A stretch of 64,000 bases of DNA from Pseudooceanicola sp050897975 (GCF_050897975.1 NZ_JBPAXY010000004.1:372001-436000), one strand, 5' to 3'; positions 1-10,750 are shown, numbered from the stretch's first letter. Program-made: numbers and translations. Notes: generated by a model not told the origin, from the letters alone.

Positions 1-1
1 T

Positions 2-427
2 ATCTCCGAGCATTGCTCCTCGGCCTCGCAGGCCATGGCGATGATCCGCGCCGATGCGGTGGACATCTTCAACGTGACGGTCAACTCGGGCGGCCTGTTG
101 CAGGTCAAGAAACTGGTTGCCCTGGCCGAGCTGGCGGGGCTGCGCACCCTGATCGGCACCACCCAGGAGCTGAGCATCGGCACCGCCGCCCATGCCCACC
201 TTGGCGCCTCGATGGCCGAGATCGCCACCGCCTCCGATCCGGTGGGGCCGCTGCTCTATGCCGAGGATGTGGTGAAGGAAAAGGTCCAGATTAAGGACAA
301 CCAGATCGCCGTGCCCACCGGTCCGGGGCTGGGGGTCGAGCTGGATGAAGACGCGTTGGAGCGCCTGCGCGCGCCGCTGGTCGAGTGGGACCGCGCGGCC
401 CATGGGGCAGGCTACGTTTCGGACTGA
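2..427 (+). CDS. Enolase-superfamily enzyme (mandelate racemase/muconate lactonizing type), C-terminal fragment
   Basis: The gene is cut by the left edge of the window; 141 codons are visible in an open frame ending at TGA. The fragment reads as the end of the barrel domain of the mandelate racemase/muconate lactonizing group: a strand with ADAVDIFN, then GTTQELSIGTAAHAH, then a hydrophilic tail ending GPGLGVELDEDAL, as is usual for this family. The Lys-x-Lys and metal-ligand region lies upstream, outside the window, so racemase, cycloisomerase and sugar-acid dehydratase cannot be told apart. The neighbouring sugar-acid operon favours a sugar-acid dehydratase, by inference only. Its last 16 bases overlap the 3' end of the convergent GntR gene. 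Confidence 0.8.
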   Translation: MSEHCSSASQAMAMIRADAVDIFNVTVNSGGLLQVKKLVALAELAGLRTLIGTTQELSIGTAAHAHLGASMAEIATASDPVGPLLYAEDVVKEKVQIKDNQIAVPTGPGLGVELDEDALERLRAPLVEWDRAAHGAGYVSD

Positions 428-1182
428 TCCGTGGCGGGCAGGGCGCCACGGCTGTGCTTCTCCCCCAGGAAGACGCGCCGCCGGGCGTCCTCGATATGGC
501 GGCGCATAAGGTCGCGGGCGGTGTCGGCGTCGCCTGCGGCAATTGCCGCCAGGATGGCGCGGTGTTCGGCGGCCATGGTGCGCAGCCGCTCGTCCCGGCT
601 GCGGTGAGGTAGGGTGATGGCAATGGTCACGCCGCTGCGGATCGCCGGCAGGACGGCCGAAATCGCTTGCAGATAGAAGGGGTTGTCGGTGGCCCGGGCG
701 AGGGCCAGGTGAAAGGCCGCATCCTCCTCCCGGCCCACGACCGAGGGGTCGGTCAATCCGCTCTCGGCTGCTGCGCAGGCGGCCTCCATCGCCGCAAGGT
801 CGGCGGGGGTGGCCCGTGTGGCGGCCAGGGCCGCGGCTTCGCCCTCCAGCCCGGCGCGGTATTCGTAACAGGCAAGTGTTTCGGCGATGGCGCTGGCCTC
901 CACATGATCGAGCACTGTTGGGCTGGGAGGGTTGATGACCCGCGTGCCGGCGCCCTGGCGGGATTCCACGATCCCGTCCAGGCGCAGGCGCAGGAGTGCC
1001 TGACGCAGAGCGGAGCGGGGAACCTCCAGGATCTGTGCCAGCTCCGCTTCCGGCGGCAGGCGTGCGCCAACCGGCCAGTCCCCGGTGGTGATCCGCTGGT
1101 AAAGCCGCTGGTAGGCCGTATCGCGCGGCGTCCGTCCCGTGGCGGGGGCAGGGGAGAGTGGCGGGTCCTTGGGGGCAGTCAT
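412..1182 (-). CDS. GntR-family (FadR/FCD subfamily) transcriptional regulator
   Basis: A 256-residue regulator with an N-terminal winged helix-turn-helix (about residues 20-85, including PPEAELAQILEVPRSALRQ) and a C-terminal all-helical FCD ligand domain (about 100-235). The FCD metal-ligand pattern is visible: an Asp/His pair in EEDAAFHLALARATDN and a late His in AEHRAILAAI and RRHIEDARRR. Family members usually repress the adjacent catabolic operon and release DNA on binding a carboxylate. It is divergent from tctC across about 290 bases, so control of the sugar-acid operon is the simplest expectation. The ATG at 1182 is kept because the fold begins soon after it. Confidence 0.9.
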   Translation of the reverse strand: MTAPKDPPLSPAPATGRTPRDTAYQRLYQRITTGDWPVGARLPPEAELAQILEVPRSALRQALLRLRLDGIVESRQGAGTRVINPPSPTVLDHVEASAIAETLACYEYRAGLEGEAAALAATRATPADLAAMEAACAAAESGLTDPSVVGREEDAAFHLALARATDNPFYLQAISAVLPAIRSGVTIAITLPHRSRDERLRTMAAEHRAILAAIAAGDADTARDLMRRHIEDARRRVFLGEKHSRGALPATDQSET

Positions 1183-1469
1183 CGTTGCTCCGCGAATCGT
1201 GGGGTTGCAGCGATTGTATAGTTAACTTCCCTTTTTGCGGATCTCGCTTTTGCGGCGCTTCTGTTGGTGTCGGCGCGTGGTTCGCCGTAGCGTCCTGAAA
1301 AGATGTAAAAGTTTGCAAATCTTGGATGTGACCGGCCTTTGTTGTTGACCTTCTTGCAGGAATATAAGTAATCAATATTTACAACATTTGTCATCGTCCA
1401 GGGGGAGGCCCGGCGGTGCAAAGCGGCCGCCGACGGCGGCGCGATCCCGGTTTATTGGAGGAGAAAACC
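1183..1469. promoter_or_regulatory. Divergent promoter region between the GntR gene and tctC
   Basis: This 287-base spacer is clearly more AT-rich than its surroundings (for example around 1305-1395), as expected for a promoter region serving both strands. A strong Shine-Dalgarno GGAGGAG at 1457-1463 sits 6 bases before the GTG start of tctC. I could not find a convincing FCD-type palindrome, so no operator is called. Confidence 0.5.
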
Positions 1470-2408
1470 GTGTCTAAGCTTCTGACAAAACTGATGCTCG
1501 CCAGCGCCCTGCTGGCCCCCACTGCGGCCCTGGCCGAGGTGGACTACCCCGTGGATACCGTGCGTGTCTTCGTGCCCGCCAAGCCCGGTGGCGGCACCGA
1601 CGCCGGGGCCCGCCTGTTCGCCGAGTTCTTCGAGAAACATTCCGATGCGACCGTGGCCATCGTGAACCAGCCCGGCGGCGGCGGCGTGATCGCGGCCCAA
1701 TCCGTGGTGCGCGGCGCCGATGACGGTTCCGTCCTGCTGTTCTTCCACGCCGCGCTGCATACGGCCAACCTCTTCGGCCAGTCGCCCTTCGCCTGGGACA
1801 GCTTCACGCCGCTGGCCACCACCTCGGCGGTGAACGAGGTTTACGCGGTGCGCGCCGATGCGCCCTATTCCAACATGGAAGAGTTCGTCGCCTACGCCAA
1901 GGAGCACCCCGGAGAGCTGAACGTCGGCTCGCAGCTGGGCGGCACCACCCAGGTCAAGGGGCAGGCGATCAACGCCGCCACCGGGGGCAACCTGCGCATC
2001 GTCGATGCCGGGACCGAGGCCGACCGCACCACCGCCCTGCTGGGTGGCCAGGTCGACGTGATCTCGATGAGCGTGGCCAACGCGATCCAGTATTCCGCCG
2101 ACGGGCAAATGACCGTGCTGGCCGTGATGAGCTCTGAGCCTGATCCCGCAGCCCCCGAATTCCCGACCACCGCCGATGTCGGCATGGACTTCTCGCTGCC
2201 GCTGACCATGACGGTCTATGGCCCGGAAACGGTGGATGACTCGGTCAGCGAAGCCTTCGAGGCCGTTGTGGCCGAGATCGCTGCCGACCCCGACTATGCG
2301 GCCCGTCTGGCGACCCAGGCCCAGGTGCCGGCGCTGCGCGGCCCGGCCGCTGCGGCCGAGTTCCTGGCCAGCGAAAACGCGACCATCGCAGACCTTCTGG
2401 CCGAGTAA
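1470..2408 (+). CDS. tctC: Tripartite tricarboxylate transporter substrate-binding protein (TctC family)
   Basis: Periplasmic solute receptor of a TTT importer, 312 residues. The open frame extends upstream to 1416, but I choose GTG at 1470 because GGAGGAG lies just before it and the protein then opens with a signal peptide (SKLLTKLMLASALLAPTAALA, cleavage near AEVDYP). The mature protein shows the Bug/TctC pattern: YPVDTVRVFVPAKPGGGTD near the N terminus, then VNQPGGGGVIAAQ, and a late LTMTVYGP segment. Members bind carboxylates; with the enzymes downstream a sugar acid is likely, but the ligand cannot be read from sequence. It is followed by a GC hairpin and tctB. Confidence 0.9.
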   Translation: MSKLLTKLMLASALLAPTAALAEVDYPVDTVRVFVPAKPGGGTDAGARLFAEFFEKHSDATVAIVNQPGGGGVIAAQSVVRGADDGSVLLFFHAALHTANLFGQSPFAWDSFTPLATTSAVNEVYAVRADAPYSNMEEFVAYAKEHPGELNVGSQLGGTTQVKGQAINAATGGNLRIVDAGTEADRTTALLGGQVDVISMSVANAIQYSADGQMTVLAVMSSEPDPAAPEFPTTADVGMDFSLPLTMTVYGPETVDDSVSEAFEAVVAEIAADPDYAARLATQAQVPALRGPAAAAEFLASENATIADLLAE

Positions 2409-2418
2409 GGCCAGGCGT

Positions 2419-2448
2419 GCCGCGCGGGGCCTTCGGGCCTCGCGCGGC
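2419..2448 (+). terminator. Intercistronic hairpin between tctC and tctB
   Basis: GCCGCGCG pairs with CGCGCGGC, then one mismatch, then GGCC/GGCC around a TTCG tetraloop. There is no U-tract, so this is more likely an mRNA-stabilising or partial-termination element that keeps receptor levels above permease levels than a full terminator. Similar hairpins follow four other binding-protein genes in this window. Confidence 0.65.
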
Positions 2449-2471
2449 GGACCTGTCTCCATGGGGGTGAC

Positions 2472-2993
2472 ATGACCACGGACCGTATCATCGGCGCCAT
2501 CTGCGTGGCGCTCGGGCTGGCGATGCTGGCTGGCGCTTTGCAGATCCAACAGAATTTTCCCGGCTCCGGCGATCCCGGGCCGCAACTCGTGCCGCTGATC
2601 CTCGGCGGTTTGCTGGCGCTCCTGGGGCTGTCGCTGGCCCTGCGCCGCCCCGCCGCCCCGATGCTCAGCGAGACGGCGCGCGCCACGGCCGATGCCACCG
2701 AAGCCGCCCCGGAGGACGCGCCCGCGCCGCAGCTTGGCACCCTGGATCCGCCCAGCCTGCCGCGCCGTATCGGCATCGCCCTGGCCTTCATGGGCTTCCT
2801 CGCGCTTTTCACGCCGCTGGGCTTCTCGCTGTCCGCCACGCTGTTCCTGGCCATCACCATGAGCCTGATGGACACGCTGACCCTGCCGCGCATCCTGGCG
2901 CGCAGCGCCGTGGCGCTGGTGGTGGTGATCCTGCTGGGGCTGATCATGACCCACCTTCTGGACCTGGCGGTCCCGGGCGTCTGGTTCGCCTGA
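2472..2993 (+). CDS. tctB: Tripartite tricarboxylate transporter small membrane subunit (TctB family)
   Basis: A 173-residue protein with the size and layout of TctB: about four hydrophobic segments (residues 5-23, 36-56, 98-118, 130-165) and a variable Ala/Pro-rich loop between the second and third. It begins with GGGGGTGAC before the ATG. TctB is the small inner-membrane partner of TctA in proton- or sodium-coupled carboxylate uptake; sequence conservation in this subunit is low, so the call rests on topology and on its place between tctC and tctA. Confidence 0.85.
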   Translation: MTTDRIIGAICVALGLAMLAGALQIQQNFPGSGDPGPQLVPLILGGLLALLGLSLALRRPAAPMLSETARATADATEAAPEDAPAPQLGTLDPPSLPRRIGIALAFMGFLALFTPLGFSLSATLFLAITMSLMDTLTLPRILARSAVALVVVILLGLIMTHLLDLAVPGVWFA

Positions 2994-3011
2994 GACCATA
3001 GGAGTTTCCCA

Positions 3012-4505
3012 ATGTTCGATCTGGTTCTCGCGAGCCTAGTTCACCTGTTCGAGCCGAAGATCCTGGCCCTGATGCTGATGGGGGTCACGGTCGGCCTGAT
3101 CTTTGGCGCGCTGCCGGGGCTCAGCGCCACCATGGCCATTGCGCTGCTTTTGCCGGTGACCTTCGCCATGCAGCCCGACACCGGCATCGCCATGCTGATC
3201 GCCACCTATATCGGCGGCGTCTCGGGCGGGCTGGTGGCGGCGACGCTGCTGCGCATTCCCGGCACCCCCAGCTCTATCGCCACGACCTTTGACGGTTACC
3301 CGCTGGCCCGCAAGGGGCAGGCGATCAAGGCCCTGGCCACCGGCATGGTGGCAAGCGCCGTGGGCAGCCTTCTGGGCATGGCGGTGCTGGTGGCCTTCGC
3401 CCCCGTCATCTCGCGCTTTGCCATCAACTTTGGCGCAGCTGAATATACCGCACTGACCGTCGCCGCCCTGGTGCTGGTCGTGGTCCTGTCCGAGGCGGAC
3501 CTGACCAAGGGGCTGATTGCCGCCGTGCTGGGGCTGTCGCTTTCCACCATCGGCTTTGCGCCCATCGGGTCGGCGCAGCGGTTTACCTTCGGCAATATCG
3601 ACCTGCTGTCGGGGATCGGCATCGTGCCCTTCATGGTCGGCCTCTTTGCCGTCGCCCAGCTGATCCGCGAGATCACCGAGCCGACCTTCCAGATCAAGGA
3701 AAAGCTGGACCTGCGCGGCAAGGGCGTGCGGCTGGCCGAATTCATCGGCAATGGCGTCAACATGATCCGCTCTTCCGCCATTGGCGTCGGCATCGGCGTG
3801 TTGCCGGGCATCGGCGGCTCGGCGGCCAACCTGGTAGCCTATGGCGCCGCCCGGTCCTCCTCGCGCAAGCCGGAAGAGTTCGGCAAGGGCAGCGTCGAGG
3901 GGATCTATGCGGCGGAGTCGGCCAACAACGCCTCGGTCGGCGGGGCGCTGCTGCCGCTGCTGACCCTGGGCATCCCGGGTGACGGGGTGACGGCGATCCT
4001 GATCGGCGGTTTCACCATCCACGGCATCCAGCCCGGTCCGCTGCTTTACAAGTCCGAGCCGGGGCTGATCGCCACCATCTACGCCGCCTTCCTGCTGGCC
4101 ACCTTCACGCTGCTGCTGGTGCAGCTGCTGACCATCCGCATGTTCCCCCGCGTCCTGCTGATCCCGCGCCACTACCTGGTGCCCGGCCTGGCGCTGCTGA
4201 TGGTGGTGGGCGTCTACGTCGGCGAATACCGCACCTTCGATCTGTGGATCATGCTGGGCTTCGGGGTCTTCGGCTACCTGCTGGAACGCTTCGGCTTTCC
4301 CCTGGGCCCGCTGGTGCTGGGCTTCGTCCTGGGCACCATCTTCGAGACCAACTTCCGCCGCGCGCTGATGTACTCGAACGGCGACTGGACCACCTTCGTC
4401 ACCCGGCCGATCTCGGGCGCGCTGCTGGGGGTGGCGGCCCTGCTGCTGGCCTTCTCGCTTTGGCGGATCATCGCGAAACGCCGCCGCCTCCGTGCCACGG
4501 CCTGA
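3012..4505 (+). CDS. tctA: Tripartite tricarboxylate transporter large permease (TctA family)
   Basis: A 497-residue, highly hydrophobic permease of usual TctA length (about 12 transmembrane helices). Hallmarks are visible: GLIFGALPGLSATMAIALLLPVTF near the N terminus (the PGLS motif), YIGGVSGG, the second half-repeat GIGVLPGIGGSAANLVAYG and GDGVTAILIGGFTIHGIQPGP. It forms the transport channel with TctB and receives substrate from TctC. An AGGAG sits 9 bases before the ATG. It is followed, after 67 bases, by the dehydratase gene of the same operon. Confidence 0.95.
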   Translation: MFDLVLASLVHLFEPKILALMLMGVTVGLIFGALPGLSATMAIALLLPVTFAMQPDTGIAMLIATYIGGVSGGLVAATLLRIPGTPSSIATTFDGYPLARKGQAIKALATGMVASAVGSLLGMAVLVAFAPVISRFAINFGAAEYTALTVAALVLVVVLSEADLTKGLIAAVLGLSLSTIGFAPIGSAQRFTFGNIDLLSGIGIVPFMVGLFAVAQLIREITEPTFQIKEKLDLRGKGVRLAEFIGNGVNMIRSSAIGVGIGVLPGIGGSAANLVAYGAARSSSRKPEEFGKGSVEGIYAAESANNASVGGALLPLLTLGIPGDGVTAILIGGFTIHGIQPGPLLYKSEPGLIATIYAAFLLATFTLLLVQLLTIRMFPRVLLIPRHYLVPGLALLMVVGVYVGEYRTFDLWIMLGFGVFGYLLERFGFPLGPLVLGFVLGTIFETNFRRALMYSNGDWTTFVTRPISGALLGVAALLLAFSLWRIIAKRRRLRATA

Positions 4506-4572
4506 CCCCGACCTGCCTGCCGGGCGTCCGCGCCCGGCCCCTCTCCCGACCTCAAGACAGCCGAGATACAAG

Positions 4573-6312
<1,740 letters not shown>

Positions 6313-6324
6313 AGGACGGACATC

Positions 6325-7224
6325 ATGACCCATGATCTGAACACCGCGCTGACCGGCATTTCCGGCATCCTCGTCACCCCCTATGACGAGGTGGGCGAGA
6401 TCGCGCCGCAGAAGCTGGCGCCGATCATCGACCGTGCCCTGACTGCTGGGCTGCACATGCCCGTGGTCAACGGCAACACCGGCGAATTCTATGCCCTGAC
6501 CACCGAAGAGGCCTGCACCATGGCGCGCGAGGTCGTGTCGATGGTCGCCGGGCGGGCGCCCGTGCTGGCGGGTGTCGGCCGCGGCATCCGCGATGCCTGC
6601 CGCCTGGCCGAGGCCTCGGCCGATGCCGGCGCAACGGCGCTGATGATCCACCAGCCGCCGGATCCCTTCGTCAGCCCGCGCGGCACGGTCGACTACCTGC
6701 AACAGGTCTCGCGCGCCTCGGGCGGGCTGCCGATGATGGTCTATCTGCGCAACGATGCCATCGGCACCGACAACATCCGCGCCCTGTGCGAGGTCGAGGG
6801 CGTGCGCGGGGTGAAATGGGCCACCCCCAACCCGCTGAAGCTGGCCGAGGCCAAGGCGGCCTGTGATCCGTCCATCGTCTGGGTCGGCGGCCTGGCCGAG
6901 GTCTGGGCACCGGTCTTCTACGCCGTCGGCGCGCGCGGCTTCACCTCCGGTCTGATCAACATCTGGCCCGAACGGTCGCTGGCGATCCATGCCGCGCTGG
7001 AGGCGGGCGACTATGCCACCGCCAATGCGCTGATCGCCGAGATGAAGTCTTTCGAGGACATCCGCGCGGAAGAGCTGAACGGCACCAACGTGACCGGCGT
7101 GAAGGCGGCATTGCAGGCCACCGGCTTTGACTGCGGCGGCACGCGCGCGCCCTCGGCCTGGCCGCTGACCTCGGCGCAGCAGGGCAAGATGGCCCGCTTC
7201 CTGGAAACCAACGGCCTGGCCTGA
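6325..7224 (+). CDS. DHDPS-family keto-deoxy sugar acid dehydratase (KdgD or L-2-keto-3-deoxyarabonate dehydratase type)
   Basis: A 299-residue (beta/alpha)8 class I lyase-fold protein of the dihydrodipicolinate synthase/N-acetylneuraminate lyase family. The Schiff-base lysine is K164 (GVKWATPN) and the conserved tyrosine is Y140 (MMVYLRND). GNTGEFYALT (50-59) takes the place of the GTTGE loop. Its position between a sugar-acid dehydratase and a ketoglutarate-semialdehyde dehydrogenase points to the step forming 2,5-dioxopentanoate, either from 2-keto-3-deoxypentonate or, with decarboxylation, from 5-keto-4-deoxyglucarate. Sequence alone does not decide between these. AAGGACGG precedes the ATG, and the gap to the upstream gene is 12 bases. 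Confidence 0.85.
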   Translation: MTHDLNTALTGISGILVTPYDEVGEIAPQKLAPIIDRALTAGLHMPVVNGNTGEFYALTTEEACTMAREVVSMVAGRAPVLAGVGRGIRDACRLAEASADAGATALMIHQPPDPFVSPRGTVDYLQQVSRASGGLPMMVYLRNDAIGTDNIRALCEVEGVRGVKWATPNPLKLAEAKAACDPSIVWVGGLAEVWAPVFYAVGARGFTSGLINIWPERSLAIHAALEAGDYATANALIAEMKSFEDIRAEELNGTNVTGVKAALQATGFDCGGTRAPSAWPLTSAQQGKMARFLETNGLA

Positions 7225-7260
7225 GGCGATAGCGCCCGGCCCGGACAGAGGAACTGAACC

Positions 7261-8790
7261 ATGACCGATACCCCCTTTACCCCCCACGGCGGCCACCTGA
7301 TCGCCGGCCAGTGGATCCAGACCGAGGCCCGTTTCCCGAACGAGCCGGCCCATGGGCCCGTACACCAGTTCTCCGTCGGCACGGTCGAGCTGGTGGATCA
7401 GGCCTGCCGCGCCGCCGAGGAGGCATTTGCCGACTACGGCGCCACGACGCGCGAGGCGCGCGCCGACTTCCTCGACGCCATTGCCGAGGAGATCGAGGCC
7501 CGGGCCGAGGCGATCACCGCCATCGGCACCGCCGAAACCGGCCTGCCAGCGGCGCGCTTGCAGGGTGAGCGCGGGCGCACCACCGGCCAGCTGCGGCTCT
7601 TTGCCGATCACATTCGTGACGGCCGCTACCTTGATGTGCGCCATGATCCGGCGCTGCCCGACCGGCAGCCCCTGCCGCGCCCCGACCTGCGGATGATGCA
7701 GCGGCCCATCGGGCCGGTGGCGGTCTTCGGTGCCTCGAACTTCCCGCTGGCCTTTTCGACCGCCGGCGGCGACACCGCCGCCGCGCTGGCCGCCGGTTGC
7801 CCGGTGGTGGTGAAAGGCCATTCTGCCCACCCGGGCACCGGCGAGATCGTGGCCGAGGCCATTCATGCCGCCATCGCCCGCACCGGGATGCCCGCCGGGG
7901 TCTTTTCGCTGATCCAGGGCGGGCGGCGCGACGTGGGCCAGGCGCTGGTGCAGCATCCGCTGATCCGCGCCGTGGGCTTCACCGGCTCTCTGGGCGGTGG
8001 CCGTGCGCTCTTCGATCTCTGCGCTGCGCGGCCAGAGCCGATCCCCTTCTTCGGCGAACTGGGGTCGGTGAACCCGATGTTCGTCCTGCCCGGCGCCGCA
8101 GCGACGCGTGCAGAGGCTCTGGGGCAGGGCTGGGCCGGATCGCTGTCGATGGGGGCAGGGCAGTTCTGCACCAACCCCGGTATCGCCGTGATCGAAGAGG
8201 GAGAGGCGGCAGAGATCTTCGCCCAGGCCACCGCCACCGCCCTTTCGGCCAGTGGCGCGCAGGTTATGCTAACCGAGGGCATCGGCCGCGCCTATGCCGA
8301 CGGGGCGGCCCATGTGGGCGCGGCTTCGGGGGTCGAGGCCCTGGTCTCTGCCACCTGTGGCCCGCGTGAGGCGCGGCCCTTCCTTTTCCGCGTCAGCGCC
8401 GCCGACTGGCTGGCCAGCGAGGTGCTGCGCGAAGAGGTTTTCGGGCCGTTGGGCGTGATCGTGACGGTCGCGGACGAGGCGCAGATGCTTGAGGTGGCCC
8501 GCGCCTTCTCTGGACAGTTGACCGCAACCCTACAGATGGACGGCAGCGACGCGACCTTGGGGCGTCGTCTCTTGCCGGTGCTGGAACGCATGGCGGGCCG
8601 GGTGCTGGCCAACGGCTTCCCCACCGGGGTCGAGGTCTGCGATTCCATGGTTCATGGCGGGCCTTACCCGGCCTCCACGAACTTTGGCGCCACCTCGGTC
8701 GGCACCCTGTCGATCCGTCGCTTCCTGCGTCCGGTCTGCTACCAGGATATCCCGGCCTCGATCCTGCCCGAAGACCTTTCGGACCTTTGA
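7261..8790 (+). CDS. Alpha-ketoglutarate semialdehyde (2,5-dioxovalerate) dehydrogenase
   Basis: A 509-residue NAD(P)-dependent aldehyde dehydrogenase. Catalytic C303 (GAGQFCTNPG), general base E266 (FFGELGS), N160 (FGASNFPLAFS) and cofactor lysine K185 (VVVKGHSAHPGT) are all present. FGASNFPLAFSTAGGDTAAALAAGCPV together with KGHSAHPGT is the signature I associate with the ketoglutarate-semialdehyde dehydrogenase branch rather than betaine- or succinate-semialdehyde dehydrogenases. It would yield 2-oxoglutarate as the last operon step. It is the final gene before a strong rho-independent terminator. Confidence 0.9.
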   Translation: MTDTPFTPHGGHLIAGQWIQTEARFPNEPAHGPVHQFSVGTVELVDQACRAAEEAFADYGATTREARADFLDAIAEEIEARAEAITAIGTAETGLPAARLQGERGRTTGQLRLFADHIRDGRYLDVRHDPALPDRQPLPRPDLRMMQRPIGPVAVFGASNFPLAFSTAGGDTAAALAAGCPVVVKGHSAHPGTGEIVAEAIHAAIARTGMPAGVFSLIQGGRRDVGQALVQHPLIRAVGFTGSLGGGRALFDLCAARPEPIPFFGELGSVNPMFVLPGAAATRAEALGQGWAGSLSMGAGQFCTNPGIAVIEEGEAAEIFAQATATALSASGAQVMLTEGIGRAYADGAAHVGAASGVEALVSATCGPREARPFLFRVSAADWLASEVLREEVFGPLGVIVTVADEAQMLEVARAFSGQLTATLQMDGSDATLGRRLLPVLERMAGRVLANGFPTGVEVCDSMVHGGPYPASTNFGATSVGTLSIRRFLRPVCYQDIPASILPEDLSDL

Positions 8791-8807
8791 CCCCCTCCAG
8801 GGTTGCC

Positions 8808-8838
8808 AGCCCCTCCCGGTCTCGGGAGGGGCTTTTTT
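8808..8838 (+). terminator. Rho-independent terminator of the sugar-acid operon
   Basis: A perfect 11-base stem (AGCCCCTCCCG with CGGGAGGGGCT, loop GTCT) runs into a six-T tract, 17 bases after the dehydrogenase stop. The 174 bases from here to the next gene (8839-9012) show nothing I can assign. Confidence 0.93.
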
Positions 8839-9012
8839 CGCAGTCCAACCCTCCCGTCGCAGCCTTTTGCCAGCTGTCGCATATGCTTCCAGTCTGAACC
8901 CGGTGTGCATTGTAGCGTCGACTTTTGGTCACGGCCCCGATGGTTGAGCGCCCTGGTGCATCGCCGGGGCGTTCGAAGCCGAAAGCTGCGGGACCCTGTG
9001 AGAGTTCGGCGA

Positions 9013-9813
9013 TCACATCTCGATCGACCAGGAGCGGAAAACCTTCGCCGCGCTGGAGATGCAGGCGTGCAAGTCGTGGCCCGTGCCCGGAATCGTCGCG
9101 AACTGGCTGTTTAGGCCTGCCTGAAGGTAGGCTTTGTGCAGACATCTTGCCCGCGCGAGGCGCGTAGGCCCGGCCAGGGCACTGGCGCGGTGCCCGTAGG
9201 GGTCTTGTTCCGGGCGATCCACAAGGCCTTTGGCCAGATCCTTTGCGCCAACCAGCACGGCAATCGGTACGTTTTGCAGGGCCTTGAGATCCGGTGCCTC
9301 ACCGATCGTTTCGACCGCCTTGTCGAGGCCAGCCCACCAGGTTTCCTGTCGGTTCGGCAAAGTGACATTGCCTGGGGCCGCAACGATCAGGCCGGCAAGC
9401 GTCCGCGCCCTGAAATAGGCATAGCGGTGTGCGAACTGGGCCCCGCCGGAAAAACCGAAGAGCAGGGTCCGGTCTCTGGCCGAGTCGGTCATCTGGCAAA
9501 AGGCGAGAAGGGCCGCGTCCATGTTGGCCAGCTGATCATGACCGCCGCCAACCAGGAACTTGTAGCTGTCCGTCGCCACCCTGTCGCCTGGCACATCCGG
9601 GAAGAGAGGGGCCAAGAGGTTGAGATCGAGCTGATCCGCGAGCGGGGCAAACCCGTCGATGCAGCCCTGCACATCCCGGTCGCTGCCGTGGATGGTCAGC
9701 AGCACCGGGCGCTGCGCCTTGCCGCTTGGCGCCCGGCGCCACTGGCAGTCAAGCCAGTGTGCCGTGTCTCCGAAGCGCTGCCTCCCCTCGCGAGGGACTG
9801 TGGCCTCACCCAT
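9013..9813 (-). CDS. Alpha/beta hydrolase (esterase/acyl hydrolase-like)
   Basis: A 266-residue alpha/beta hydrolase with the nucleophile elbow GFSGG (Ser122), a candidate oxyanion segment LLTIHGSDRD (38-47) and a late GTGHDLH (His246) as the catalytic histidine. No signal peptide is seen, so it is probably cytoplasmic. The frame opens earlier, but the ATG at 9813 is preferred because it overlaps the stop of the upstream gene by 8 bases (ATGGGTGA), typical of translational coupling. As last gene of the C45/peptide importer operon it probably finishes breakdown of the imported compound. The ester or amide substrate is unknown. Confidence 0.8.
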   Translation of the reverse strand: MGEATVPREGRQRFGDTAHWLDCQWRRAPSGKAQRPVLLTIHGSDRDVQGCIDGFAPLADQLDLNLLAPLFPDVPGDRVATDSYKFLVGGGHDQLANMDAALLAFCQMTDSARDRTLLFGFSGGAQFAHRYAYFRARTLAGLIVAAPGNVTLPNRQETWWAGLDKAVETIGEAPDLKALQNVPIAVLVGAKDLAKGLVDRPEQDPYGHRASALAGPTRLARARCLHKAYLQAGLNSQFATIPGTGHDLHACISSAAKVFRSWSIEM

Positions 9814-10750
9814 TCGACGTCTCTTTCCGCACCTTCGCGGGCGTTCCCTCGGCGCTGCGCAGGAAGGCATCGACGGCGCTCATGTAGGCGTCTTCCTCCT
9901 CCACATGGGGCATGTGACTGGACTGGCCGAAGACCCGCCAGTGAACATCGGGAATGAGGGTCGAGAACAGCTCTGCCGCATGTGGCGTCGCCTCGTCATA
10001 GGCCCCCGAGATCACCAGCGTGGGCACGTCGATCTGTGCAAGCCTGTCCTCGACGGTCCAGTCCCGCAGGCTGCCGGTGCCCCAGAATTCCGTCGGCCCC
10101 CACATCGTGTGATAGACGGTCGGGTCACGGTCGACCCAGTCGAAGGTGCGGCGCACGAAGTCGGGCCAGGGATCACAACGGCAGACATGGCGATGATAAT
10201 AGACGTCGCTGGCCGCCTTGTAGTCGGGGTGATCGTAGGCCTCGTTGGCTTCGTGACGCCGCAATGCTGCCTGGGTCGCCTGTGGAAGCGCCGTGCGCAA
10301 CCGGTCGGCCTCTGACGACCAGCGCGCCATCGAGGTGGGAGAGTTGGCGATCACCAGACGGTTGAGCCCGTCGGGGCGATGCACCGCATGTTCCGCACCA
10401 AGCATCCCGCCCCAACTCTGTCCCAGCAGGTCGTAGCGGGCGGCGATGCCGAGATGGGACAGGAGGTTTTCCAGTTCCCGCAGGAAAAAATCCACGGTCC
10501 AGAAATCCGCGCCCCGGTCGGGCAGGTGGGTCGACTTCCCGTTGCCGATCTGATCGTAGTGAACGACCGCGCGCCCGCCCGTCGCCAGGGCGGTGAGGTT
10601 GTCGAGGTAGTCGTGCGTGCAGCCGGGGCCGCCGTGGACGACCACGAGAGGCGCCTGCTCTCCGTCAAGATCACCGGCGATCCTGTACCAGGTGCGGTGC
10701 TCTCCGAACGGGGCGAAGCCTTCGGTGATTTTCAGGTCGGCAGGTGTCAT
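9806..10750 (-). CDS. Proline iminopeptidase-like alpha/beta hydrolase (peptidase family S33)
   Basis: A 314-residue enzyme with the S33 features HGGPGCTHDYL (39-49) for the oxyanion hole, YDQIGNGKS, and nucleophile Ser112 in GQSWGGMLG. This set is typical of proline-iminopeptidase/tricorn-interacting-factor relatives, which remove N-terminal residues from short peptides or hydrolyse amino-acid amides. There is no signal sequence. Its start overlaps the ABC ATPase stop as ATGA, so it is made from the same transcript as the importer. The likely role is intracellular hydrolysis of the imported peptide-like substrate; exact specificity is not evident. Confidence 0.88.
   Translation of the reverse strand: MTPADLKITEGFAPFGEHRTWYRIAGDLDGEQAPLVVVHGGPGCTHDYLDNLTALATGGRAVVHYDQIGNGKSTHLPDRGADFWTVDFFLRELENLLSHLGIAARYDLLGQSWGGMLGAEHAVHRPDGLNRLVIANSPTSMARWSSEADRLRTALPQATQAALRRHEANEAYDHPDYKAASDVYYHRHVCRCDPWPDFVRRTFDWVDRDPTVYHTMWGPTEFWGTGSLRDWTVEDRLAQIDVPTLVISGAYDEATPHAAELFSTLIPDVHWRVFGQSSHMPHVEEEDAYMSAVDAFLRSAEGTPAKVRKETSNG

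Noticed and set aside
1183..1469. An FCD-type GntR operator in the tctC promoter
   Set aside because: Several TTGT or TACAA fragments occur but none forms a convincing palindrome, so no site was called.
1452..4571. Long minus-strand open frames (about 515 and 511 codons) opposite tctC, tctB and tctA
   Set aside because: Compositional shadows of membrane and receptor genes; no start signal or recognisable domain.
8839..9012. Possible gene remnant between the terminator and the alpha/beta hydrolase gene
   Set aside because: Translations in all frames look like antisense of the neighbouring hydrolase or random; no conserved motif.
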